Assembly (NCBI RefSeq): GCF_000765235.1
Contig: NZ_JPJG01000066.1
Span: 1-62,644 of the forward strand
Length of the DNA: 62,644 bases
Reading direction: 5' to 3'
DNA from: Oscillibacter sp. ER4
GTDB lineage: Bacteria > Bacillota > Clostridia > Oscillospirales > Oscillospiraceae
Below are positions 44,147 to 53,104 of the stretch, in pieces (position 1 is the stretch's first letter; each line of letters starts with the position of its first letter). The translations under genes and the position numbers were made by a program. The notes under the pieces are model-generated. The model did not search any database and was not told the origin of the DNA. It saw only the letters and a list, made by a program, of their open reading frames with translations.

Positions 44147-44560
44147 ATGTACGATTATACGCAAGCCAAAATGAACGACGACGCCATCCGCGCCATCAGC
44201 TCCATCGGCCTCGCCCACTTGGGCGACGCGGTGTACGAGCTGCTTGTGCGCACGTATCTGTGCGTGCACGGCAAGGCGACGGGCAAGGGGCTGCACCGCG
44301 CGACGGTCGAGCTCGTCTGCGCGCCGCAGCAGGCGCGCTTTGCCGAAAAGCTCTTACCCCTTTTGACGGAGGACGAGGCCTCTGTGTTCCGCCGCGGGCG
44401 CAACGCGAATGTCCATTCCATCCCCCACCACGCCGACCGTGCGGACTATCAGAAGGCCACAGGCCTCGAGGCGCTGTTCGGCTGGCTGTATCTGCGCGAC
44501 GATCACGCGCGCATCAACGAGCTTTTCAACCGGATGATGGAGGACGACAATGCCACTTGA
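44147..44560 (+). CDS. mrnC: Mini-ribonuclease III
   Basis: 137 residues. Mini-III is a dsRNA-binding-domain-free RNase III that matures 23S rRNA in Firmicutes. The RNase III signature is IGLAHLGDAVYELLVRTYL (acidic active-site residues near 26-31), with a second acidic set in LEALFGWLYL (about 112). The ATG at 44147 has AGGAG upstream; nine more codons are open but lack a site. It overlaps the next gene by 11 bases. Its usual neighbour cysS is not here. Confidence 0.95.
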   Translation: MYDYTQAKMNDDAIRAISSIGLAHLGDAVYELLVRTYLCVHGKATGKGLHRATVELVCAPQQARFAEKLLPLLTEDEASVFRRGRNANVHSIPHHADRADYQKATGLEALFGWLYLRDDHARINELFNRMMEDDNAT

Positions 44561-46295
44561 CGCGATCTGCCTGCGGGCAGTTTTACACGAGCTGAGACCT
44601 CAGCTCATCGGCGCGCGCATCGACAAGGTGCAGCAGCCCGCGCGCGACCAGATCGTTCTGCTGCTGCGCGGCAATCTGCGGCTGCTGCTTAACGCGGGCG
44701 CGAACCAGCCGCGCATCCAGCTCACAAACATCCTGCGCAACAACCCTGCCCAGCCGCCGATGTTCTGCATGCTGCTGCGCAAGCACTTAGTCGGCGCGCG
44801 CGTGCTGTCCATCGAGCAGCCGGACCTTGAACGCATGGTGATTTTAACGCTCCAGTGCACGGACGAATTCGGCGAGATCAGCCAAAAGCAGCTCGTGCTC
44901 GAATGCATGGGCCGGCGCTCGAACCTCATTTTGCTCGACGCGCAGGGGCGCATCGTCGAATGTCTGCGCCGCGTGGATGCAGACCTTTCCGCCACGCGCC
45001 AACTGCTGCCCGGCCTTTTCTACCACCTGCCAACGCCGCTCGACAAGCTGTCGCTTTTATCGCAGGAGGAGGACTCCCTCGCCCTCGCGCAGCGCGGCGG
45101 CGACGCGGAGCAGCCTGTCGACAAGTGGGTGCTCGACCATTACACCGGCATTTCGCCGCTGATCGCGCGTGAATTCGCTTTCCGCGCGGGACACGAGACC
45201 GACGTGCGCTTCGGCGCGCTGAACGATGCGCAGCGCGGGGCGCTGGTGCAGGAATTTTCCGATACAGCCAACGCTGTAAAGGAAGATAACTATATGCCCG
45301 TCATCCTCTACCGCGACGGCAAGCCCGTGGATTTCACCTACCGTTCCATCGCGCAGTACAGCGCGGAAACGCAGGTCGAGACGCGTGAGAGCTTCTCGCA
45401 AATGCTCGACGAGTTCTACGACGCGCGTGAGCGGCAGGAGCTCTCCGCCCGCCGCGGCCGCGAGCTGACGCACGCGGTCACGGTCGCGCGCGACCGCATG
45501 GCGCGCAAGGCTGAAAATCTGAAGCGCGACTACGCCGCGACGCAGAAGCGCGACGAATTCCGCCTTCGCGGCGACCTCATCACCGCAAACCTGTACCGCA
45601 TGAAGAGCGGAGAAAAAGTCTTGCATGCGGAAAACTACTATGAGGACGACTGCCCGACCATCGACATCCCGCTCGACCCGCTGCTCTCCCCCCAGCAGAA
45701 CGCCGCGAAAAACTACAAGCAGTACAACAAGCTCAAGACCGCCGAATCCCACCTGCGCGAGCAGATCGAAAAGGCGGAAAACGAACGCGCGTACTTGGAA
45801 AGCGTCCTGCAGGAGCTTGCGCAGGCGGAGACTGAGCAGGAATTCAATGAGATCCGCCGCGAATTGCAGGAGACGAACTATATCCGAAAGTCGAGCGGCA
45901 AAAAGGAGCTCAAGCGCGCCTTCGCCCCGCGCACATTCAAAACGTCGAGCGGGCTCGAGGTCCTCGTCGGCCGCAGCAACGTGCAGAACGATCAGCTGAC
46001 GAAAAAGGCCGACAAGCGCGACTACTGGTTCCACACCCAGCACATTCACGGCTCGCACGTCATCCTGCGCTGCGCGGGACTCACGCCGAGCGACGATGAT
46101 CTGCGCGAGGCCGCAATGCTCGCATCCTACTTCTCGCAGGCGAAGGAGAGCAGCAGCGTCCCCGTCGACTACTGCCCCGTGAAGTTCGTCAAAAAGCCCG
46201 CGGGCGCACGCCCCGGCATGGTGACCTACGACAATTACCGCACACTCTATGTCACGCCCGAAGAAGGGCTTGTCAAAAAGCTCTTTCTCAGGTAA
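44550..46295 (+). CDS. rqcH: NFACT family protein, RqcH homologue
   Basis: 581 residues. RqcH binds obstructed 50S subunits and recruits tRNA-Ala to add C-terminal alanine tails, the bacterial ribosome quality control pathway. NFACT-N is seen from the start (ICLRAVLHELRPQLIGARIDKVQQP, then LGARVLSIEQPDLER style blocks), a coiled coil at about 370-440 (AESHLREQIEKAENERAYLE) and the NFACT-R domain at the end (GLEVLVGRSNVQNDQLTKKA, then DYWFHTQHIHGSHVIL). Older names are fibronectin-binding protein A/FbpA. Coupled to mrnC. Confidence 0.95.
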   Translation: MPLDAICLRAVLHELRPQLIGARIDKVQQPARDQIVLLLRGNLRLLLNAGANQPRIQLTNILRNNPAQPPMFCMLLRKHLVGARVLSIEQPDLERMVILTLQCTDEFGEISQKQLVLECMGRRSNLILLDAQGRIVECLRRVDADLSATRQLLPGLFYHLPTPLDKLSLLSQEEDSLALAQRGGDAEQPVDKWVLDHYTGISPLIAREFAFRAGHETDVRFGALNDAQRGALVQEFSDTANAVKEDNYMPVILYRDGKPVDFTYRSIAQYSAETQVETRESFSQMLDEFYDARERQELSARRGRELTHAVTVARDRMARKAENLKRDYAATQKRDEFRLRGDLITANLYRMKSGEKVLHAENYYEDDCPTIDIPLDPLLSPQQNAAKNYKQYNKLKTAESHLREQIEKAENERAYLESVLQELAQAETEQEFNEIRRELQETNYIRKSSGKKELKRAFAPRTFKTSSGLEVLVGRSNVQNDQLTKKADKRDYWFHTQHIHGSHVILRCAGLTPSDDDLREAAMLASYFSQAKESSSVPVDYCPVKFVKKPAGARPGMVTYDNYRTLYVTPEEGLVKKLFLR

Positions 46296-46367
46296 ACTAT
46301 CGAAAAGCGATTCCCCTCTCCCCTGTTGGACGACAAAAGCAAGTTTGATGTTGGAAAGGAGAACCCC

Positions 46368-46871
46368 ATGGATAAAAAGAGAAAAACCGTGCTCATCGCC
46401 GTCGCCGCGATGCTGCTCGTCGTGGCTATCTTTTTGCTGCCGCGCCGTGCGCAGCCGCTCGGCGAGCTGATCCCCGCACCTGAGGCCGCCCGCGTCGACG
46501 GACTCTTCTGCATTTCGACCATTGTTCCCACGCCGGACGGCTACGGCACGTTCGACACCGGCGACTGCCGAGTAGAGGATGACAGTGAGGCCGCCGCAGC
46601 TCTGCGCAGCGCCATGTCCGAAATTTCGGTGCAGCGCTATTATCGTTTGCCCACGTCGCTTCTCTCCCGCTTCACGCAGAACGAGAACTATGTCACCGTC
46701 TGGTGGATCCCCGAAGACGGACAGAAGCACGACCTATACCTCAACTGGGACGAGGGCTTCATCTACGATGACGCCCACCCCGCCGTCGCCTACAAGATCG
46801 ACGGCGACGCGCAGCAGGCGTTCAGTCAACTCTGCGCCATCATCAGCGAGTACGGCGCGTACACCCGATAA
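46368..46871 (+). CDS. Membrane-anchored protein, function unknown
   Basis: 167 residues from the ATG at 46368, which has AAAGGAG upstream. A basic N-terminus (MDKKRKT) and one hydrophobic helix (about 8-24) put the rest outside the membrane or in the wall. The outer part (about 130 residues) has no recognised motif; it contains YRLPTSLLSRFTQNENYVTVW and a C-terminal Gln/Ala helix. It follows rqcH by 72 bases and may share its transcript. Confidence 0.7.
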   Translation: MDKKRKTVLIAVAAMLLVVAIFLLPRRAQPLGELIPAPEAARVDGLFCISTIVPTPDGYGTFDTGDCRVEDDSEAAAALRSAMSEISVQRYYRLPTSLLSRFTQNENYVTVWWIPEDGQKHDLYLNWDEGFIYDDAHPAVAYKIDGDAQQAFSQLCAIISEYGAYTR

Positions 46872-46882
46872 AATTCAGCAAT

Positions 46883-46920
46883 AAAAAACTCCGTATGAGA
46901 AATCTCATACGGAGTTTTTT
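46883..46920. terminator. Bidirectional terminator between rqcH operon and hydrogenase genes
   Basis: A perfect 17-bp stem (arms 46883-46899 and 46904-46920) with an AAAT loop and A/T ends, between convergent operons. Confidence 0.93.
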
Positions 46921-46927
46921 TGCGTCC

Positions 46928-48676
46928 TTACAGCATTTTCTGCGGCATCTGCCACGCGTTGTGGTCGGTGTGCAGCAGGTGGTGCGACTTTTCGCCAAGC
47001 GGCGCGCCGAGGTAGTCCTTGTAGAGCGCCTTGACATCCGGATTCTCGTGTGAGAAGCGCAGAAGCTCACCCTGATCGAGCCGCCAGAGCACGTTGCCGC
47101 GCTCCTCGGCAAGCTCGGTACCGTCGTGGATGGGCTGGCCGCCGCCGCCCGCGCAGCCGCCGGGACAGGCCATGACCTCGACAAAGTCATACGCTGCGTC
47201 GCCGCGCTTGACAGCCTCAATGAGCTTGCGGGCTTTCCCGAGCGAGCTCACGACCGCGACGCGCACGTCGCCCGCGCCGGGGATGTTGAACGTCGCCTCC
47301 TTCCACCCGTCCATGCCGCGCACGGCGGTGAAAGCGTCAGGGTCAGGATTCTTGCCCGTGATGAGGAAGTACGCCGAACGCAGCGCCGCGTCCATCACGC
47401 CGCCGGTCGTGCCGAAGACGACCGCCGCGCCGGTCGCGGAGCCGAGCGGGCTGTCGAACTCCTCCTCGGGCAGGTACTTGGGTTCAATGTGATTCGCGCG
47501 CATCATAATGTTCAGCTCGCGCGTCGTGATGCTCACGTCGACATCGGGGTCGCCCGCGTCGTTTTTCATCGTCGGCAGCGCGCATTCGCTCTTTTTCGAC
47601 ACGCACGGCATGATCGAGACGACGAAAAGGCGCTTGGGGTCGATGCCGACCTTTTCGGCAAAGTAGCTCTTCGCCACCGCACCGAACATCTGCTGGGGCG
47701 ACTTGGCCGTGGAGAGATTGTCCGTCAGTTCGGGGTACTGGGACTTCACAAAGCGAACCCAGCCCGGGCAGCAGGACGTGAACATCGGCCACTGATACTG
47801 GTCCTTGTGGGTGAAGCGCTCGATAAACTCGCTGCCTTCCTCCATGATCGTGAGGTCGGCGGCAAAGTCGGTGTCGAACACATAGTTGAAGCCCAGCTCG
47901 CGCAGCGCCGCGACCATGCGCTTGGGCGTTGCGAACTCGCTGTCGAGCCCGAACTGCTCGGCCCACGCCGCGCGCACCGCGGGCGCGACCTGTGCCACGG
48001 TGACGGTATTCGGATCGTCGATCGCGTCGAAGACGAGACCCGTGTCGTCGCGCTCGCGCAGCGCCGCCGTCGGGCAGTGGGTGATGCACTGGCCGCAGTA
48101 GGTGCACTCGGTGTCCTGAATGCGGCGGTTGTACGACGCGTCCACGACCGTGCGCGAGCCCGTGCCGAGAAGGTCCCAGATCTTCACGCTCTGCACGTTT
48201 TCGCACACCTGGATGCAGCGCAGGCACTGCACGCACTTGTCGTTTTCGCGAATGAGCGGCGTGGAATAATCCACCGCCTCATGACGCAGCTTTTTGGGGA
48301 AGTGCGTGCCGCGCATGTTGAAGTCGTTCGCCAGCTGCTGCAAGGTGCAGTTGCCGCTTCGCGTGCAGTTCGTGCATGACGTATCGTGGTGTGAGAGGAT
48401 GAGGCGCAGGTTTATGCGGCGCGCCTCGCGTGCCTTGGCGCTGTTCGTGAAGACGACCATGCCGTCCGCCACCACATTGTCGCACGCGGGGACAAGGCGC
48501 TCCATGCCCTCGACCTCCACGCAGCAGATGCGGCACGCGCCGATCTCGTTGATGTCCTTTAAGTAGCACAGCGTCGGGATATTGATATTGACCGAGCGCG
48601 CGGCCTCCAAGATCGTGGTATTCTCGGGCACGGTGACGCTCTTGTGGTCGATGGTCAGTGTAATGTTTCTTACCAT
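46928..48676 (-). CDS. [FeFe] hydrogenase catalytic subunit, HndD/HydA type
   Basis: 582 residues. N-terminal 2Fe-2S ferredoxin domain (LCYLKDINEIGACRICCVEV), a His-ligated 4Fe-4S motif (HHDTSCTNCTRSGNC, about residue 96), two 4Fe-4S ferredoxin motifs (CVQCLRCIQVCE, about 148; CTYCGQCITHCP, about 191), then the H-cluster domain with L1 TSCCPGWVRF (about 302), L2 MPCVSKKSEC (about 357) and L3 MACPGGCAGGGGQP (about 498), and a C-terminal small-subunit-like end. This reversibly makes H2 from protons. It overlaps the upstream GltD-like gene by 7 bases, so the two are coupled. H-cluster maturation genes (hydEFG) are not in the window. Confidence 0.96.
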   Translation of the reverse strand: MVRNITLTIDHKSVTVPENTTILEAARSVNINIPTLCYLKDINEIGACRICCVEVEGMERLVPACDNVVADGMVVFTNSAKAREARRINLRLILSHHDTSCTNCTRSGNCTLQQLANDFNMRGTHFPKKLRHEAVDYSTPLIRENDKCVQCLRCIQVCENVQSVKIWDLLGTGSRTVVDASYNRRIQDTECTYCGQCITHCPTAALRERDDTGLVFDAIDDPNTVTVAQVAPAVRAAWAEQFGLDSEFATPKRMVAALRELGFNYVFDTDFAADLTIMEEGSEFIERFTHKDQYQWPMFTSCCPGWVRFVKSQYPELTDNLSTAKSPQQMFGAVAKSYFAEKVGIDPKRLFVVSIMPCVSKKSECALPTMKNDAGDPDVDVSITTRELNIMMRANHIEPKYLPEEEFDSPLGSATGAAVVFGTTGGVMDAALRSAYFLITGKNPDPDAFTAVRGMDGWKEATFNIPGAGDVRVAVVSSLGKARKLIEAVKRGDAAYDFVEVMACPGGCAGGGGQPIHDGTELAEERGNVLWRLDQGELLRFSHENPDVKALYKDYLGAPLGEKSHHLLHTDHNAWQMPQKML

Positions 48677-50505
48677 TTGCCTTTCCTCCCTCCGCGGAAG
48701 ATGCCGTAGCCGAAGTGGTCGCAGCGCAGGCAGCGCGACGCCTCGGAGTACGCCTCTTCATCGGTGAGGCCGCACTCGATGCACTTGAAGTCGTGCTTGC
48801 GTTCGCCTGCCTCGCGCTCGGTGGTGTCGATACGGCCGTGGGGCGGCTTGTTGTTCAGCCGCGCCGTGGGGATCTCGACGCCGGGGTCGATCTCGTGGTG
48901 GAAGCCGAGGTATTCGTCGATATTCGCCGCGGCGACCTTGCCGGCCGCGATGGCGCGGATGACGGTCGCAGGGCCGGTGACGCAGTCGCCGCCGGCGAAG
49001 ACGCCGTCCATATTGTCGATCTGGCCGCTGGCCTCGGCGACGAACGCGCCGCGCTTGATGGCGATCTTCGTCTGCTCAAAGCCGTGGGTCTCCACGCCCT
49101 GACCGATGGCGACAACGACAACGTCCGCCGCGATGCGCTTTTCGCTGCGCTTGGCCTTTTCGGGCGCGGGGCGGCCCTTTTTATCCATCTCGCCGATGAT
49201 CTGCGGCTGTGTCCACAGCGCGACGGCGTGACCGTTCGCATCGGTCTCGATGCGGACAGGTGCCTGAAGCGTCACGAGCTCCACGCCCTCGGCAACGGCG
49301 CCCTCCACTTCCTCGGGAAGGGCCGTCATGTCCTCCTGGCGGCGGCGGTAGACGCAGCTCACTTTGCGCGCGCCGAGACGAACCGCGCTGCGGCAGACAT
49401 CCATCGCGACGTTGCCGCCGCCGATGACGACGATGTCCTTGTTGCGGAAGTCCGGCATGTAATCGTCGCCGATCTCGCGCAGCATCTCGACCGCGGAGAT
49501 GACGCCCTCGGCGTCCTCGCCCTCGATGCCGGTCTTTTTATCCGTGTGCGCGCCGAGCGCGATGTAGAGCGCGTCGTTCTGCTGGCGCAGCTCGTCGAAC
49601 GTCACATCGTCGCCGACATTGACGTTGACATGCACATCGATGCCAAGCGCCAGCATCGACGCGATCTCCGCGTCGAGCACTTCGCGCGGCAGGCGGTAGT
49701 TGGGGATGCCGTAGCGCAGCATGCCGCCGAGCTTCGCGCGCTTTTCATACACGGTGACCTTGTGGCCCATCAGGGCTAAGTAATACGCCGCGGAAAGGCC
49801 ACTCGGGCCGCCGCCGATGACGGCGACCTTCTTGCCTGTGGGCTCGGCACAGTCAGGCTGCGGCACGTAGCCCGCGTTATCCACCGCGTAGCGCTTGAGG
49901 CCGCGGATGTTGACCGCGTCGTCGATCATGTTTCTTCGGCAGCGCGCCTCGCACGGATGCTCGCAGATGTACGCGCAGGCCGAGGGGAATGGGTTATCCT
50001 TGCGGATCAGGCGCACGGCGTCGGCGTAGCGGCCGTACTTGATGAGCACGAGGTAGCCCGGGATATCCACGCCCGCAGGGCACAGTGCCACGCAGGGAAC
50101 GGGCTCGCGCATGCCGCCAAGGCAGCGGTGGCGCAGGATGTGCTCTTCATAGTCGTCGCGGAAGCCCTGCACGCCGTCAAGCACCAGGCGCGCCGCATCG
50201 CGGCCAATGGCGCAGTCGGCGCTGTTGACGATCACGCGCGCCACGCGCTCGATGATCGAGATGGTCTCCATCGTGGCTTCGCCCTCGAGCACCTGCTCCA
50301 TCAGCTCAGAGAGCTGGCCGAGGCCGATACGGCAGGGAACGCACTTGCCGCACGTCTGCGCATGGCAGAGGTCCAGAAAGCTCTTGGCCAGGTCCACCGG
50401 ACACAGTCCCGGAGGGCTTGCGGCGATACGCCGCTCCACATCGCGGTACAGCCCGTCGATGACGGTCTGGGCATGGGAGGGCGTCATAATATCGAGTCTT
50501 GACAC
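48670..50505 (-). CDS. Hydrogenase partner: NuoF-type 4Fe-4S domain fused to a GltD/NfnB-type flavoprotein
   Basis: 611 residues. Residues about 45-120 match the C-terminal iron-sulfur domain of NuoF/HndC (TCGKCVPCRIGLGQL, later DCAIGRDAARLVLDG). From about 135 the GltD-type iron-sulfur helical domain follows (CVALCPAGVDIPGYL, CAYICEHPCEARCRR), then an FAD site VAVIGGGPSGLSAAYYLAL (about 232) and an NAD(P) site VVIGGGNVAMDVCRSAVRLGA (about 365). The C-terminal tail adds a Cys-rich KCIECGLTDEEAYSEASRCLRC. This layout is seen in hydrogenases classed with glutamate-synthase-like partners (HydDB group A2). The NuoF flavin/NADH domain and a NuoE subunit are absent, so electrons must enter through the GltD-like FAD site. 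NADH or NADPH cannot be decided. Confidence 0.9.
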   Translation of the reverse strand: MSRLDIMTPSHAQTVIDGLYRDVERRIAASPPGLCPVDLAKSFLDLCHAQTCGKCVPCRIGLGQLSELMEQVLEGEATMETISIIERVARVIVNSADCAIGRDAARLVLDGVQGFRDDYEEHILRHRCLGGMREPVPCVALCPAGVDIPGYLVLIKYGRYADAVRLIRKDNPFPSACAYICEHPCEARCRRNMIDDAVNIRGLKRYAVDNAGYVPQPDCAEPTGKKVAVIGGGPSGLSAAYYLALMGHKVTVYEKRAKLGGMLRYGIPNYRLPREVLDAEIASMLALGIDVHVNVNVGDDVTFDELRQQNDALYIALGAHTDKKTGIEGEDAEGVISAVEMLREIGDDYMPDFRNKDIVVIGGGNVAMDVCRSAVRLGARKVSCVYRRRQEDMTALPEEVEGAVAEGVELVTLQAPVRIETDANGHAVALWTQPQIIGEMDKKGRPAPEKAKRSEKRIAADVVVVAIGQGVETHGFEQTKIAIKRGAFVAEASGQIDNMDGVFAGGDCVTGPATVIRAIAAGKVAAANIDEYLGFHHEIDPGVEIPTARLNNKPPHGRIDTTEREAGERKHDFKCIECGLTDEEAYSEASRCLRCDHFGYGIFRGGRKGKW

Positions 50506-50597
50506 TGCTGTTTTCTCCTTTCACTGCTTGCCATCAGTGTAGTATCGGCCGGCAGGACAAATGCACGTATCCCGCCGCCTGATGTCAGCATCCATAA

Positions 50598-50612
50598 ATA
50601 GATGTTATCTAT
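50598..50612. promoter_or_regulatory. Candidate operator overlapping the hydrogenase promoter
   Basis: The perfect inverted repeat ATAGAT-GTT-ATCTAT overlaps the -10 of the hydrogenase promoter. It does not match the Rex consensus. The regulator is unknown. Confidence 0.4.
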
Positions 50613-50639
50613 AATAAACGTTAGTCATTCCATTTTCAA
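50611..50639 (-). promoter_or_regulatory. Promoter of the hydrogenase operon
   Basis: Read leftward: -35 TTGAAA (50634-50639), 17 bases, -10 TATTAT (50611-50616). It leaves a leader of about 100 bases before the first gene. Confidence 0.65.
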
Positions 50640-50693
50640 TAGTCAATGCGGATTTTTTGTCATATTTTTCCATTTCACTCCATTTGGCTAACA

Positions 50694-50720
50694 AAGAAAA
50701 GCGAGGGCCGCAGCCCTCGC
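50694..50720 (-). terminator. Terminator of the symporter gene
   Basis: Read leftward: GCGAGGGC/GCCCTCGC stem, TGCG loop, then TTTTCTTTG. Confidence 0.85.
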
Positions 50721-50733
50721 CTGTTCTTCCCTT

Positions 50734-52272
50734 TTATTTGCCACAGATCTCGTCAAAGGTATCGGTGACGGCCTTCTCCGGCGCGGGCGTCGCGAGCGAT
50801 ACGATCACGATCGCAATGCACGCCGCAAGGAACGCGGGAAGCAGCTCGTAGATGGCCCACGCGCCGCCCATCGGCGCGATGAGATACTTCCAGATGAAGA
50901 CCACCGCGCCGCCAGTGATCATGCCCGCGAGCGCACCCTGTTTGTTCGCGCGCTTCCAGAAGAGCGAGAAGAGCATCACGGGGCCGAACGCCGCGCCAAA
51001 GCCCGCCCACGCGAACGAAACGACACGGAACACGGAGCTGTTGGGGTCCCAGGCAAGCACCATGCCGATGATGGCGATGCAGATGACCGTGGTGCGCGCG
51101 GCGAGCATCGTCGTGCGCTGATTCATCTTCATGCCGAACGAGTGCTGCATGAGATCCTGCGACACGCTGGACGCCGCGGCCAAGAGCTGCGAGTCCGCGG
51201 TCGACATCGTTGCGGCCAGAATGCCCGAGAGGATGATGCCCGCCATGACGGCGAGCAGCACACCGTGGCGGCTCATCAGATCTGCAAGCTTGATGATAAT
51301 GGTCTCAGACTCCGCGCTCGTCGTCAGGAAAGGCACCTTGCCCGCGGCGGACACGCTGTAGCCGATGACGCCGATGCACACGGCGATGAACATTGAGATG
51401 ACAACCCAGATCGTCGCGATGCGGCGGGACTGGTTGAGCTCCTTTTCCTCGCGGATGGCCATAAAGCGCAGCAGGATGTGCGGCATGCCAAAGTAGCCGA
51501 GGCCCCATGCGAGCGTGGAGACGATGCTCAGAGCGCTGTACGTCGAGGCCGTGCCGGTCGCGGCGTCGTAGCCCTGCGTCATGTTGAGATAGCCCGGCAG
51601 CGCGCTGGCGTTGTCGATGACCGTGTCCAGTCCGCCCGCCTGCTGCACGCCGAAGCACACAATGACGATGAGCGCGATCGTCATGAAGATAGACTGGATC
51701 AGGTCGGTGAACGAAACGGCCATGAAGCCGCCCATCACCGTGTACAGCACGACCACAATGCCGCCGACGATCATCGCCGTGTGGTACTCCACGCCAAAAA
51801 GGCTATTGAAGAGCGTGCCGATGGCCTTGAAGCCGGACGCCGTGTAGGGAATAAAGAAAATGAGGATCACGACCGCCGCGATGCAGGAGAGCAGATGCTT
51901 CTTATCGCCATAGCGGCGGGCGAAAAAGTCGGGGATCGTGATGGCGCCGAGTTTGGCCGAATACCGGCGCAGGCGGCGCGCGACGATCAGCCAGTTGAGA
52001 TACGTGCCGATGGCCAGACCGATGGCCGTCCACGTCACCTCCGGCAGTCCGCAGAGGTAGGCAAGGCCAGGCAGACCCATCAAAAGATAGCTGCTCATAT
52101 CGCTCGCCTCGGCGCTCATGGCCGTGACGATGGGGCCCATCTTGCGGCCGCCGAGGTAGAAATCGTCCGAGCTGCTGCCGCTGCACTTTTTGCCAAAATA
52201 CACGCCGACGAATACCATCGCGGCGAGATAGAGAACGATGGTCACTACAATAATGATCTGTGCGCTTGTCAT
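50734..52272 (-). CDS. Sodium/solute symporter, PutP-like
   Basis: 512 residues, about 13 helices. It fits the SSS family: VYFGKKCSGSSSDDFYLGGRKM near the start, AMSAEASDMSSYLLMGLPGLAYLCGL (PutP-type helix 2) and later helices with GIILSGILAATMSTADSQLLAAASSVSQD, the SSS signature (about 335). Proline is the likely substrate by family, but others are possible. The ATG at 52272 has AAAGGAG upstream; the frame runs 16 codons further without a site. A TetR gene lies upstream on the same strand. Confidence 0.92.
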   Translation of the reverse strand: MTSAQIIIVVTIVLYLAAMVFVGVYFGKKCSGSSSDDFYLGGRKMGPIVTAMSAEASDMSSYLLMGLPGLAYLCGLPEVTWTAIGLAIGTYLNWLIVARRLRRYSAKLGAITIPDFFARRYGDKKHLLSCIAAVVILIFFIPYTASGFKAIGTLFNSLFGVEYHTAMIVGGIVVVLYTVMGGFMAVSFTDLIQSIFMTIALIVIVCFGVQQAGGLDTVIDNASALPGYLNMTQGYDAATGTASTYSALSIVSTLAWGLGYFGMPHILLRFMAIREEKELNQSRRIATIWVVISMFIAVCIGVIGYSVSAAGKVPFLTTSAESETIIIKLADLMSRHGVLLAVMAGIILSGILAATMSTADSQLLAAASSVSQDLMQHSFGMKMNQRTTMLAARTTVICIAIIGMVLAWDPNSSVFRVVSFAWAGFGAAFGPVMLFSLFWKRANKQGALAGMITGGAVVFIWKYLIAPMGGAWAIYELLPAFLAACIAIVIVSLATPAPEKAVTDTFDEICGK

Positions 52273-52308
52273 GTGATTTTCTCCTTTAGTTTTCGTTAAG
52301 ACGAGCAC

Positions 52309-52337
52309 AATATAGCACAAAAGAAAGTAGACGTAAA
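52309..52337 (-). promoter_or_regulatory. Promoter of the symporter gene
   Basis: Read leftward: -35 TTTACG (52332-52337), 17 bases, -10 TATATT (52309-52314). Confidence 0.65.
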
Positions 52338-52344
52338 TACAGAA

Positions 52345-52372
52345 TGCCGTACAGAATAATTCCTGTACGGCA
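52345..52372. promoter_or_regulatory. Palindrome just upstream of the symporter promoter, candidate operator
   Basis: Arms TGCCGTACAG and CTGTACGGCA (10 bp, 8-base gap) lie 7 bases upstream of the -35. No T run follows in the leftward direction, so it is not a good terminator; the adjacent TetR protein is a plausible binder. Confidence 0.5.
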
Positions 52373-52450
52373 CTGCAAAATTCTGATTTTTTGATTGATT
52401 TTACTACATTTTCTGCAAGACGATTTAGTAGACTGTTTTTGAAACAAGTT

Positions 52451-53038
52451 TTATTTTTTGCGAAAGCCGTCTAAAAATAGCGGCATCATCTGCCGCGCAT
52501 ACTGCACAAGCGCATATTCCCCGCCCGAAAGGCACCAGTCATACATCAGCCCGCGCTCGAACATCGCGTAGGCCTTGACGATCTCGCTCACGGTACGCGT
52601 GTCGGTCAGTTCCCCGCGCTCCTGCCCCTGAGAGACGATTTGGCGCAAAAGACGATAGTACGTGCGTTTGCGGTCGAGCAGGTGCTTTTCTCCCTTGGTC
52701 ACGAGCTGGGAGGAAAAAAGCCGCGCCAGAAGCTCGATGGAGACCGTGTTCTCGATCGTCGTGAACAACTCCTGATTGAGCCAGCATAAGAGCTCGATGC
52801 AGTCCATCTCGTCGTGGGGCTGCTGCATCAGCTCCTCATACCGCTCGTCAAACAGCACTGAGAGGGACGAGAGCAGTGCGTCCTTGCCGTCAAAATAGTG
52901 GTAGAACGAGCCCTTCGACGTCTCCGACTCGAAGATGATCTCCTCCACCGTCGTCTCCTCATAGCCCTGCTCGTAAAAGAGCTTCCACGCCGCCGAGACG
53001 ATGCGCGCCTTGGTGTTGCGGCTCGATTTTTTTGCCAT
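52451..53038 (-). CDS. TetR/AcrR-family transcriptional regulator
   Basis: 195 residues. The N-terminal HTH is clear: KARIVSAAWKLFYEQGYEETTVEEIIFESETSKGSFYHYFDGKDALL. The C-terminal ligand domain is not one I can match. GGAGG-like site (AGGGGAGG) upstream of the ATG. It lies 178 bases upstream of the symporter gene on the same strand. Since a palindrome sits at that gene's promoter, control of the symporter is plausible but not shown. Confidence 0.9.
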   Translation of the reverse strand: MAKKSSRNTKARIVSAAWKLFYEQGYEETTVEEIIFESETSKGSFYHYFDGKDALLSSLSVLFDERYEELMQQPHDEMDCIELLCWLNQELFTTIENTVSIELLARLFSSQLVTKGEKHLLDRKRTYYRLLRQIVSQGQERGELTDTRTVSEIVKAYAMFERGLMYDWCLSGGEYALVQYARQMMPLFLDGFRKK

Positions 53039-53104
53039 GTGCTCCCCTCCCCTGTTTTTATTGATTGTATCACAGTGCGTTGCCCGCTGCCAAGCGTTTT
53101 GCGC

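Noticed and set aside
45057-46730. 557-codon frame antisense to rqcH
   Set aside because: The coding strand carries clear NFACT domains; the antisense product has no recognisable features.
52345-52372. Palindrome between the TetR and symporter genes read as a terminator
   Set aside because: No run of T follows in the direction of transcription; its place next to a promoter favours an operator.
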